From Candidatus Symbiothrix dinenymphae (GTDB lineage: Bacteria > Bacteroidota > Bacteroidia > Bacteroidales > Azobacteroidaceae), in the NCBI GenBank assembly GCA_001417715.1, contig BBRT01000050.1, positions 1-64,000 of the forward strand: 64,000 nt of DNA, given 5' to 3'. The notes beneath the pieces are model-generated. The model had not been told where the DNA came from. It saw only the letters and a program-made list of their open reading frames with translations, and ran no database searches. Every line of letters begins with the position of its first letter. Positions within the stretch are counted from its first letter, which is position 1. Below, piece by piece: positions 8,178 through 17,108 of the stretch. The translations under genes were made by a program, and so were the position numbers.

Positions 8178-11100
8178 TTAAAATGTTGCCACTAACTGAA
8201 TGGTAAATTTGCGCTGCAGGGGATACACAGCTCCATTGTCCGAAGCCTGTGCAGGGTCCCACAATTTCACACTATCCCACACGTAGAGGTTTTCGCCCAA
8301 CAAACTGAAAGTTGCCGATTCAAAAATTTTAGCTTTTGACAGCCATTTTTGGGGAATGGAGTAAGCCAATTCCACATTTTTCAGGCGCACATACGAACCG
8401 TCAGCCAGCCAGAACGTTGATGCACGATTGTTGTTGAGGTTTGGTCCGTAAGTCAGGCGGGGAAAACGGGCATTGGGATTTTCTGTTGAAGGGTCGCCCG
8501 AATAGGAAGCCGGCGTCCAGCGATTGGCTTGGTCAGCCACTATCGCCAGCACATTGCCGGTTTCGTCTGCTGCAAATGGATAATAACCGGTGCCGCCCAT
8601 AAAATATTCTACACCGCTCACGCCTTCAAGCAGCCCGCTTACAGTGAACCCTTTGTATCGGTACTCCAACGCCACTCCATACTGCATCTGAGGTATGTTG
8701 GAGAACGACAGCGGCACAATATCCTCATCGTCAATTTGTCCGTCGCCATTGACATCTTTGTATTTGATGTCGCCGGGTTGCACATTGCTCATGTAGGTTT
8801 GCTTGGGGCTGCTGAGAACATCCTGTTCATCTTTGAACAACCCTTCGGCAATCAGCCCTCTCAATATCTCGTACGGTTTGCCGGAGTATGCCTGATAGGG
8901 GTAGTTTACGCCTGACTGCTCCCAGTAATCCACTTTGTTTCGCGCCAGCGTATAGTTGCCGCGCACGGTCACACTCATATCTTGTGCAATAGGCTGGGTG
9001 AAAGAGAGTGTCCCGTCAAGCCCCCACGACGACATTTCGCCTATATTGGCATACGGAAGCGTCAAAATAAAGCCCGATTCAAGCGGAACGCTTTCTCGTT
9101 GCTGGAAAATGCCTGTGGTTTTATTCCGGTAAAAGTCCACCACGAAATCAAGCCGGTTGCTAAACAGTTTTCCATCAATACCCAAGTCCAGTTTAGTGGT
9201 GGTCTCCCACTGCATATTGGGTGAGCCGATTTGTGTTTCTTTCAACGTCGGTCCGCCCCATATACCTGCTGTGCCCGCTTGAATAGTGGTAAGGTATGGA
9301 AAGCGAACCTCCAGCCGGTCATTACCCACCTGTCCGTAAGAGCCGCGGAATTTCAGGTAATTGAAGAAGGGCAATGTGCCGGTGAAAAACTCGTACTGAC
9401 TGGGAATCCAACCGAGCGCGATGGAAGGGAACAGACCCCAACGGCTTTCTTTCTTAAAGTTCTCCGAGCCGGTGTATCCCAGATTTCCTTCTATCAGATA
9501 GGTATCCTGATACGAATAGGTAGCCCGCCCCGAATACGCCTGATAGCGTTTCGGTATGACATCGAACATGGTGTCGCCCCATCCGCTGTCTTTTCCTTCC
9601 TGCCTGTAAAAATGGAACAGACCGGTCACGCGGTGGTCGTCATTGAAGACACGATTGTAATTAGCCTGCGCTTCAAAGTAATACTGCCTGTCTGAACGGG
9701 AGGTCTGTATTGACGTCAGCGCAGAGGCAGTTGTCATTCTTCTCGTATTCAGGGAACCATCTTGGTTGCGACCTGACTGGGGAGTGGCAAGAAACAATTC
9801 GGGAGTCATGCTGTTTACGATAATGTGGTTGCCGTTGGTGGTCAGAGAGAACAGCCCCTGTATGGACAATCCTTCCACAAACATACCCAAGTCTTGCTTC
9901 AAGGCAAGATTTGATTTGGCACTGTATCGCTCAATGGCTTTGTAGCCCGTGTAGTTCAACTGTACGTATGGCGACATCTGGTCGGGGGCAATAGCAGTTT
10001 GATAAATACCAAAAGTGGGCAGTTGACCGTTGGAATAACGAACAGGAACAGTGGTTGAAGGCAGATTTGCCTGCGCTGCCCACAAGGCATTGTTATCATC
10101 TCCAAATCCGGGGGCATTTTGGCTGACAAACACGGTCTCCAGATTCATCGAAAGCACGGTCGATTTCGTTATATTGGCGTCCACATTAGCCCGGAAATTG
10201 TATTTGTGATAGTCCACATTGGCTTTGTATGGCGAGGCGGCATCCTGCTTAAACAGTGCCTCGTTGCTAAGCATGCCAAGGCTCACATAGTAACGGGCGT
10301 TTTCACCGCCGCCTGCAATACTCAGGTGGTGCTGTGTATTCCACGCATGGTCTTTCATAATCACATCGCGCCAGTTGACATCGGGATACAAATCCGGGTC
10401 CATTCCCGTCCGGAACAAATCCATTTCGGTGGGAGTATATACGGCAGGATTGCCTCTTACCATCCTTGCTTCATTAGCCAAACCGGCATACTGATAGGCA
10501 TCTACATATTCCGGCATACGCGGCGAATAGGAATAAGTGGCATTCGTCTTGAAATTGATACGCATCTTACCGGATTTTCCCCGTTTGGTGGTTACCACCA
10601 CCACGCCGTTGGCTCCACGCGTGCCATACACCGCGGTGGAGGAAGCGTCTTTTAAGATGGAGAAGCTTTCAATATCGGCAGGGTCCAGGTCATTCAGATT
10701 GCCTTCGACACCGTCAATGAGTATCAGTGCCGATTGACTGGCACCAAAAGTAGCGATACCCCGTATCCAAAATTCGGAAAAATCATTACCCGGCTCACCG
10801 CTGCGTGTGACAGCTATAATTCCCGGCACACGACCGCCCAGCATATTGCTCACCGAAGTGGCAGGCACTTGCAAATCTTTGGCTTCAATGCTGGTGACAG
10901 CACCTACCACCGATATCTTACGCTGAGCACCGCGACCCGATACTACCACCTCTTCCAGTTCGCTCACATCGGGCGTCAGACCTATTCTTTCCCTTTCCTT
11001 GCTGGAGGTATAAGTGATTTCAATCGTTTTATATCCCAAAAAGGAATAGCTCACCACAGAGCCTGAAGAAACGTTGTCTAACCTGAATCTACCATCGACA

Positions 11101-11288
11101 TCCGTAGTGGTGCCTGTGGTTGTTCCTTTTATATTGACCGCCACACCGGGCAGTAAGGCTCCCTGCTAATCCATTACGACACCCGCCACTTTAACTGAAG
11201 AGCCGATTTTTACCTCAATAATTTCACCCTGTGCAAATGCTGTGAGCGACAAAGCGAGTGTCAACACTATTAATATTATATGTTTCAT
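8178..11288 (-). pseudogene. SusC/RagA TonB-dependent transporter interrupted by an in-frame TAG
   Basis: From the ATG at 11288 the frame encodes a good signal peptide (cleavage after AFA), then about 20 residues, then GVVMD, a TAG codon at 11168-11166, and continues in the same frame QGALLPGVAVNIKGTTTG. This is the CarboxypepD_reg-like domain of SusC proteins. The remaining ~990 residues are intact, with the plug motif IESFSILKDASSTAVYGTRG and a full beta-barrel. Without readthrough the product is a 40-residue peptide, since no downstream start would carry a signal peptide. Homologs usually have a small polar residue or Glu at the stop. It may be a real nonsense mutation, a readthrough site or a sequence error. 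Confidence 0.85.
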
Positions 11289-11309
11289 ATTTTTATCTAT
11301 ATTTTAAAA

Positions 11310-12855
11310 TTATTCAATACTATATATGACAATTTGACATTCCCACCATTCGGAGATGTATAAATTACCTTCGCCGTCATACGAAATATCCTGCGGGTCA
11401 AGCAAAACCGACTGAAGCGGCTCTCCTCTTGGTCTTGGAGCCGGACCTTCCACGCCGAGCTTTCCGGCAACGGTGGTTACCTGCCCGTCAATTCCCGATA
11501 TTTTCCGAATCACATCGCCCTGACCGGCTATGCTGGTCCAGCTATCTTCAGCCGTAAAGTTACTTTCGCAAATGTAGAGATTGCCTTCGTCGTCCATACA
11601 CATACCCTTCGGTTGAAAGAAAAGGGCGTCTGTTAAAGCCCCGTCAACAACGCGGCCGTCCGTCGTATTTCCGGCGTAAAGCACCGCCAGTACTCCGTCG
11701 CCCCAGTTGGCTCCGGTTTTGGTGATTTTATAAATGCTGAACCTTTGGAAATAGGAAACATAAAAACAGTCTTTGAACCGGTCATACACCATGTAGGGTC
11801 CCCAACCGGAAGTCGGCAAACCCGCGATGCCTGTGCTTATCTCCTCTGTTACATTCGTATTCACGTTGTAACGTCCGAATATTTGGTCTCTATGACAGAA
11901 ATACAGCCACTCCTGAGCGGGGTCATGAGCTTTATCCATCATGACAAGCGTGCGTATATTATCTACTGTTGATACTTGACTTGGAACAGTAATTACGCCG
12001 ATATTTTCCGGCGTCCACCCTGCTACCTTTGGGTATTGGTAAACCGGATATGGAGGGTTCAGAGTCGTATTATATACGATGGTTTTATCCTCGTTCACAG
12101 CCGGTTTACCCATATACGCGTTATACTGTAAGGTGACAACCTGATTGTCAGGTCCCGATATAAAGCGCGTTCTTGCGGCCGCACCTTGATGAAACCCGAA
12201 AGTCATTACCTGTCCACCGCCAAGGGCAACAATCCCTTGTGGTTTAAAGAAGGTAGCACTCGCCAAGGGTCCATCCAAAGCGGCATTAGCACTGTTATGA
12301 TCATAGTTTCCATTGGCGTTTCCTGCCCCTGCAAACCATGAAACGGTCTCAACAGCCTTGTAGCCAAATGTCTTGGAAGCAGCGACCGCCGAGCCACCGG
12401 CTATGCTCACCTTAATTTGGTTGCTTCCACTACTCTGCTTTGGTGCAAGGCAATAAATAGCAGTACCGTTTACACTGAGCACATTTGCCTTTCTATCGGC
12501 AAAGCCGTCGTTAAACAGCACCTCCACTTGCGAGGCATCATTGCCGAAATTAGACCCGGAAATGAGCACCTTTTCCCGTATCCTGCCCGAGTCGGGCGTG
12601 AATCCGGTAACAGTCACAGGCAAAGCCGGATTGTGAGGGTCACCTCCCACCTGACCTTGCGTAAACTCGTACGTTTCCTCTTTGCAACCGTAGCTAAGAG
12701 CGAAAAGCACCGATACGAAAATCCCACTAAGGAATAACGAAATTTTTCTTCTTGAGGCTCGAAGACTTCGTGCCCCCCCCCCCCAAGAGAACGCCATGTG
12801 GTGGCGTAGTGTTTGCAAAGTTTGCAAACTTCCTGTTTTTAGATTTTTCTTTCAT
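11310..12855 (-). CDS. IPT/TIG + NHL-repeat lipoprotein with a poly-G tract near the start
   Basis: About 500 aa. After lipobox ALSYGC comes an IPT/TIG immunoglobulin-like domain (PVTVTGFTPDSGRIREKVLISG), then an NHL/beta-propeller-like region to the C-terminus. Such proteins head several SusC/D operons and are thought to bind glycans at the surface. The shared cassette ATG is at 12855, but with the G12 run (12784-12773) that frame stops early. ATG 12797 reads MAFSWGGG and is in frame with the lipoprotein at 12 G. With 11 G the 12855 start becomes in frame. So tract length selects which start works. SusC follows 21 bases later. Confidence 0.75.
12773..12784 (-). repeat. Homopolymeric G12 tract (minus strand) in the IPT/NHL gene
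   Basis: Twelve C on plus, read as G on the coding strand, directly after CTCTT. The same tract length and flanking words (GTTTGCAAACTTTGCAAA upstream, TTCTCTT next to it) occur at 47438-47449 in the second locus. Confidence 0.9.
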
Positions 12856-12915
12856 AAATCTTAATTTTAATGTTTAACAAATTTTTTGTGAATTGCCACT
12901 ACGACAACTCGGCGG

Positions 12916-12923
12916 CAAAGGTA
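12916..12923 (-). promoter_or_regulatory. Promoter of the first SusC/D operon
   Basis: TACCTTTG on the minus strand, about 60 bases before ATG 12855. It is preceded by the conserved dyad at 12957-12986. Confidence 0.8.
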
Positions 12924-12956
12924 GTGAAAGTTTTTTTAATAAACAATAGGTTTTCT

Positions 12957-12986
12957 AAACTTTAACACTTCAATATGTTAAAGTTT
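12957..12986. promoter_or_regulatory. Dyad operator candidate, copy 1
   Basis: Arms AAACTTTAACA and TGTTAAAGTTT around an 8-base spacer, upstream of the -33 region. The second cassette keeps the symmetry at 47623-47652 even though the centre differs, which points to a regulator-binding site. Confidence 0.6.
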
Positions 12987-13004
12987 GTTAAATTCGTTAT
13001 TATC

Positions 13005-13102
13005 GTCATTGCGGGCTTGACCCGCAACCCCCTGAAAATGAGGTGAATGTTGTGCTACAGAGCGATGTAGAACAGGGGATTGCGGGTCAAGCCCGCAATG
13101 AC
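13005..13102. repeat. Inverted pair of 28-base REP-like elements
   Basis: 13005-13032 and 13075-13102 are perfect or near-perfect reverse complements separated by ~42 bases. Each contains the internal palindrome GCGGGCTTGACCCGC. Relatives lie at 47671-47692 and 24424-24444. Confidence 0.85.
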
Positions 13103-13149
13103 GGTTCGGGGTGAAAGCCCCGCAATGACGGTTCGGGCTGAAAGCCCAG

Positions 13150-13298
13150 CGCATCGCGTTGGGCTGGGATATGTTGCCCTTTCAGGGCGAAAAACGAGGA
13201 GAGGTGGTGCCTTATACCCCGCACTGCGCTTCGCTTGTACGGGGTTATCGAAATTGTACCCCATACGGGGTAGCAGACGGAAGCAAAACCGTAAAAAA
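13150..13298. repeat. Direct repeat, copy A
   Basis: Shares long identical blocks with 13639-13780: GGGCTGGGATATGTTGCCC, CTTATACCCCGCACTGCGCT and CCCCATACGGGGTA. A fragment recurs at 59780-59805. No coding potential recognised. Confidence 0.85.
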
Positions 13299-13332
13299 AA
13301 TAAAAATGTTTGGTGGATTCAAAAAAATGTTG

Positions 13333-13340
13333 TACCTTTG
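13333..13340 (+). promoter_or_regulatory. Promoter of candidate small RNA
   Basis: TACCTTTG followed by CGCCC, the same context as protein-gene promoters here, but with no start codon before the hairpin at 13388. Confidence 0.6.
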
Positions 13341-13345
13341 CGCCC

Positions 13346-13422
13346 AGATACCGGAAGGTATTTAGCTGTTCTTCGGATCGTGCGCTTGCAGAGGGAGTTT
13401 TTTAGCTCCCTGCTGTATTTTT
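13346..13422 (+). ncRNA. Candidate small RNA of ~77 nt
   Basis: Bounded by a TACCTTTG promoter at 13333-13340 and a terminator-like hairpin: GCAGAGGGAG (13388-13397) pairs with CTCCCTGC (13406-13413), with a two-base bulge and a T run to 13422. The stretch between can form a short stem around ACCGGAAGGT. I do not recognise the family. It lies between two copies of a direct repeat, so it may travel with that repeat. Confidence 0.4.
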
Positions 13423-13638
13423 AAAAGTAGTTAAGGCTGAAAGCCTTGTAGCAATAGCGTAGGGCATCGCCCAGTCGTGGTCGGAAGATTTCATTACGGG
13501 CTGAAAGCCCAGCATATCCCAGCCCAACGCATCGCGTTGGGGGAATGGGTTTTGTGTGTTTTGCGCCCTGAAAGGGCATTATATCATTATGTTGCCCTTT
13601 CAGGGCGCACACAATCATTTATCATCATTCCCCAACGC

Positions 13639-13780
13639 GATGCGTTGGGCTGGGATATGTTGCCCTTTCAGGGCGAAAACGAGGAGAGTGCCTTATACCC
13701 CGCACTGCGCTATCGCTTGTACGGGGTTATCAAAATTGTACCCCATACGGGGTAACAGACGGAAGCTACACTGTAAAAAA
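13639..13780. repeat. Direct repeat, copy B
   Basis: Second copy of 13150-13298, slightly shorter, ending a few bases before the ackA stop codon. Confidence 0.85.
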
Positions 13781-13785
13781 AAAAA

Positions 13786-14979
13786 TCACCCCACCAACTC
13801 TGCTGTATCTTGCGCAATCATCCACTCCTCGTCAGTTGGAATTACCACCACTTTCACTTTCGCGCTGTCTGTGCTGATGATGATTTCTTCGCTGCGTACT
13901 TTGTTGCGTTCGGGGTCGATTTGGATGCCCATGTAGTCTAAGTTTTTGCAGACGGACGCGCGCAGGCCTGTTTGGTTTTCGCCTACGCCGCCGGTGAAGA
14001 CGATGATGTCTACGCCTCCTAAGGCTGCTGCGTAGGCTCCGATGTACTTTTTGATGCGGTATTCATAGACTTTCAATGCCATGATGGCTCTTTCGTTGCC
14101 CGCTTTCACCGCCGTCTCAATTTCGCGCATATCGGACGACACGCCCGACAGCCCGTCCACGCCGCTCTGCTTGTTAATCAACCGGGAAATACCTTGCGCA
14201 TCCAAATGCTCTTTTTCCATCAGAAACGTGAGTACGCCGGCATCCACATCGCCGCAGCGCGTACCCATCAACAGCCCTTCCACAGGGGTCATCCCCATGG
14301 ACGTGTCCACCGACTTGCCGTTTTTAATCGCCGTGATGGAGCCGCCGTTGCCAATATGACAGGTGATGATGCGCTGCTTTTCGTAGGGCACGTTCAGAAA
14401 TTCGCACACGCGCCGGGACACGTAGCGGTGGCTCGTTCCGTGAAACCCGTAGCGACGCACGCCATATTTGGTGTAATACTCGTAGGGCAAACCGTACATA
14501 TACGCCTCCTGCGGCATGGTTTGGTGAAAAGCCGTGTCAAACACAGCCACCTGCGGCGTGCTCGGCAGCAGTTCCTTGATGGCGTAAATGCCTTCGAGGT
14601 TGGGCGGGTTGTGAAGCGGCGCGAGGTCGATGCACTCCGCCACTTGCGCAATCACCTCGTCGGTGACGACCACGCCGGCATTGAATCGTTCGCCGCCGTG
14701 CACCACTCTGTGCCCGACCGCATCAATTTCCGACAGCGACTTGATGCAGCCGTGAGCCGCTCCGGTAATCGTGTCCATGATAAACCGGATGCCCGTTTTG
14801 TGCTCGGGAATATCCTTTTCCAACACCACTTTTTCGCCGTTAGGCAAGGTGAGTTTGAGAAACGAGCCGGACAATCCGATTTTTTCGATGCCCCCCTGAG
14901 CCAGCGTTTCGTTGGCGTTCATGTCCAAAAACTTGTATTTGATGGACGAACTACCACAATTTAATACGAATACTTTCAT
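13786..14979 (-). CDS. ackA: Acetate kinase
   Basis: 397 aa from ATG 14979, the usual ackA length. It begins MKVFVLNCGSSSIKYK, the phosphate-binding start of the ASKHA fold. It also has HRVVHGGERF, a CHIGNGGS ATP-site motif, and VFTGGVGENQ near the C-terminus. It interconverts acetyl phosphate and acetate with ADP/ATP, the last step of acetate fermentation. Phosphotransacetylase (pta) is not adjacent. The frame extends upstream to 15012, but that overlaps the promoter at 15002-15009, so 14979 is preferred. Confidence 0.96.
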   Translation of the reverse strand: MKVFVLNCGSSSIKYKFLDMNANETLAQGGIEKIGLSGSFLKLTLPNGEKVVLEKDIPEHKTGIRFIMDTITGAAHGCIKSLSEIDAVGHRVVHGGERFNAGVVVTDEVIAQVAECIDLAPLHNPPNLEGIYAIKELLPSTPQVAVFDTAFHQTMPQEAYMYGLPYEYYTKYGVRRYGFHGTSHRYVSRRVCEFLNVPYEKQRIITCHIGNGGSITAIKNGKSVDTSMGMTPVEGLLMGTRCGDVDAGVLTFLMEKEHLDAQGISRLINKQSGVDGLSGVSSDMREIETAVKAGNERAIMALKVYEYRIKKYIGAYAAALGGVDIIVFTGGVGENQTGLRASVCKNLDYMGIQIDPERNKVRSEEIIISTDSAKVKVVVIPTDEEWMIAQDTAELVG

Positions 14980-15001
14980 ATAGCATGTTTTTTTCAAGCC
15001 G

Positions 15002-15009
15002 TAAAGGTA
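15002..15009 (-). promoter_or_regulatory. ackA: Promoter of ackA
   Basis: TACCTTTA on the minus strand, 22 bases before ATG 14979. The last base departs from consensus. Confidence 0.6.
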
Positions 15010-15064
15010 CAAACTTATTTTGGATTAAAACAAAATTTATTCCTTTTTTTTCGATTTTTAATAT

Positions 15065-15072
15065 TAACTTTG
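15065..15072 (+). promoter_or_regulatory. Promoter of the 438-aa protein gene
   Basis: TAACTTTG followed by CACCCGC, about 30 bases before ATG 15103. Confidence 0.75.
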
Positions 15073-15102
15073 CACCCGCAAATAACGAAAAAATAAATAA
15101 TT

Positions 15103-16419
15103 ATGTCAAAGAAAACAACAACAACACAATCTCAGGCACTAAGCCCTGAGAACTACATTCGCCAAAAGTCGAGAAGCCTCCCTGTTTACAATTGTTGGGT
15201 AAACACCGAATGGGAGGAGGCCGGACTTGGTCAGGTCGTGGTGGCTCGACAGCATGCCAATGGCAATCTAACTTATTGTTCCTATTTAGCTGACTTAAAG
15301 TGCTTGGGGGTAAAAGAGACAGTCTATGAGTTTAACATTCCGCCGGAAAAGTTGGAGAAGCATCTGACTGAGTTTGCGGACGTTGAATTTGTTCCTATTT
15401 CTTATGAATTGGCACACAATATTATATATGCCGCCATTGAATATGCCGAAAAGTATGGATTTAAACCGCATAAGGATTTCGCCCAAACCACCCGTTTTCT
15501 CTTGGAAGAAGACAGGGATGACATCCCTTTGATTGACATTCCTTGCGGGGGCAAAGATGGCAAGCCTTTGTATGTGAATCCCGGTCGCGAGGCTATGCGC
15601 GCTAAATTTAGCGACTTTCGTGATGAGGTGCTGCAAATGAGTAGAGAAGAGCAGAAAGCATGGTTTCTTGATTTCGCCGGCACTAAAGATATGGATAGAA
15701 ATAGAGACCTGGAGTATGTGAGTAAACTGGTAGTTATAACTCATTTACTTGCAAAAGAATATGCCGGTGACGAGGCGATTGAAAAATACAAGGATGAGCT
15801 GTCACGCGATTTGGACTATCCTTGCGTACCGGTTGGTGAATTGCCTAACGAGTTTTTTGCCGGTGTGCCGCCGAGACTTTATGAAACAATTAACGATTTG
15901 TTTCAGGATACGATTGCTGAAATAGCCAAAGGCAAAAAAGAGGGTCAAAAAGCGATAGAGGCGTTTCGCAAGGAAGTGGGCGAGGCACCAGTTGTTGCTA
16001 CGGTAGAAATATCGTATTACGGTCGATATGAACCGTACAAAAACTGTGTCCAAATTTTAGAAAAATACCGTGCGAAATATCCGGATAATTTTTTTGTAAC
16101 AATGGCCTGGAATGTGCATTTATGCGAAACCCACGAAAATGTCTTCCAAAGAAACATTAACATCAAAAATGTTAAAACGCTGTTGTCCAAATTCCAAACC
16201 ATTACTGATTATGAGAGAAAATTGTTTTTGTCCGCCTATTCTATAGCGTTTTTTTATGAGGCACAGTCCGATATTACGGATAAACTTGCCCGAATTATTG
16301 CGTTTGAAAGCTATCTTACGCCTCAAATTAGAATCACTGACGATAGTGATTGGCTGTCTAAATTTTTTGAGTTGGAAATGGAAACTCTCTTTGAACTGTT
16401 TGGAGTAGATGGTAAATAA
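15103..16419 (+). CDS. Conserved-looking cytoplasmic protein of unknown function
   Basis: 438 aa with no signal peptide or membrane segment. The N-terminus is a Thr/Gln-rich tail. Residues ~25-110 form a compact domain (SLPVYNCWVNTEWEEAGLGQ; ADLKCLGVKETVYEFNIP). The rest is mostly alpha-helical, acidic and rich in aromatic residues, and its last third could be TPR-like. I do not recognise a family. The gene has its own promoter and ends 11 bases before the pseudouridine synthase, so the two may be co-transcribed. Confidence 0.8.
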   Translation: MSKKTTTTQSQALSPENYIRQKSRSLPVYNCWVNTEWEEAGLGQVVVARQHANGNLTYCSYLADLKCLGVKETVYEFNIPPEKLEKHLTEFADVEFVPISYELAHNIIYAAIEYAEKYGFKPHKDFAQTTRFLLEEDRDDIPLIDIPCGGKDGKPLYVNPGREAMRAKFSDFRDEVLQMSREEQKAWFLDFAGTKDMDRNRDLEYVSKLVVITHLLAKEYAGDEAIEKYKDELSRDLDYPCVPVGELPNEFFAGVPPRLYETINDLFQDTIAEIAKGKKEGQKAIEAFRKEVGEAPVVATVEISYYGRYEPYKNCVQILEKYRAKYPDNFFVTMAWNVHLCETHENVFQRNINIKNVKTLLSKFQTITDYERKLFLSAYSIAFFYEAQSDITDKLARIIAFESYLTPQIRITDDSDWLSKFFELEMETLFELFGVDGK

Positions 16420-16430
16420 TCGCACAGCAA

Positions 16431-17108
16431 ATGGAAGTAATTTACGAAGACAACCACATCATCGCGGTGAACAAGACCAATTCGGAGATTGTTCAGGGCG
16501 ATAAAACGGGCGATGAGCCGCTTTCGGAGGTTGTCCGGCAGTGGCTGAAGGCGAAGTACAGCAAGCCCGGCAATGTGTTTATCGGTGTGGTGCATCGCCT
16601 TGACCGTCCTGTTTCGGGTGTGGTCATTTTTGCCAAAACGAGCAAGGCATTGCCGCGATTGTGCGAAATGTTTCGCGAAGGGCAGGTTCAAAAGACATAT
16701 TGGGCAGTCGTGAAAAACCGCCCGCCGCAGGACGAGGGCGAACTGGTGCATTATCTGGTGCGCAACGTGAAGCAAAACAAGTCGTACGCCAACGACAAGG
16801 AGGTGCCAAACTCAAAAAAGGCGATTTTGAGCTATAAACTCATCGCCCGTTCCGACAATTACCATCTGCTGGAAGTAGATTTGAAAACCGGTCGCCACCA
16901 CCAAATCCGGTGTCAGTTGGCGAAAATGGGTTGCCCCATCAAGGGCGACCTGAAATACGGCTTCGACCGCTCCAATCCCGACGGCGGCATCAGCCTCCAC
17001 GCAAGGCAAGCCCAATTCATCCACCCCGTTTCCAAAGAAAAAATCGACATAGTAGCCCCCGCCCCACAAGATAATCTGTGGCAAGCCTTAGAAAATTCTG
17101 CCGGTTAG
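16431..17108 (+). CDS. RluA-family RNA pseudouridine synthase
   Basis: 225 aa, short for the family because the S4 RNA-binding domain is absent. VHRLDRPVSG (near residue 46) holds the catalytic aspartate of the RluA clade, and TGRHHQIRCQLAKMGCPIKGD is the second conserved block. It isomerises specific uridines in rRNA or tRNA. Which site cannot be read from sequence. The 3' end overlaps the convergent gene by 21 bases. Confidence 0.9.
   Translation: MEVIYEDNHIIAVNKTNSEIVQGDKTGDEPLSEVVRQWLKAKYSKPGNVFIGVVHRLDRPVSGVVIFAKTSKALPRLCEMFREGQVQKTYWAVVKNRPPQDEGELVHYLVRNVKQNKSYANDKEVPNSKKAILSYKLIARSDNYHLLEVDLKTGRHHQIRCQLAKMGCPIKGDLKYGFDRSNPDGGISLHARQAQFIHPVSKEKIDIVAPAPQDNLWQALENSAG

Larger units (their letters stand above)
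12987..13785. repeat. Gene-free, repeat-rich interval
   Basis: About 800 bases without a convincing protein gene. It holds a REP-type inverted pair (13005-13032 and 13075-13102), two copies of a ~145-base direct repeat, a candidate small RNA, and several CCCAACGCGATGCGTTGGG- and GGGCTGAAAGCCC-like palindromes. Apparent reading frames here follow the repeats. Confidence 0.7.

Noticed and set aside
8178-11144. SusC of the first locus starting at GTG 11144
   Set aside because: That start would lack a signal peptide. The upstream sequence in the same frame supplies one from ATG 11288, interrupted only by TAG.
13080-13755. Several open frames of 60-130 codons in the 13.0-13.8 kb interval as genes
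   Set aside because: They follow dispersed repeats, run across the small-RNA promoter and terminator, occur on both strands, and show no recognisable domain.
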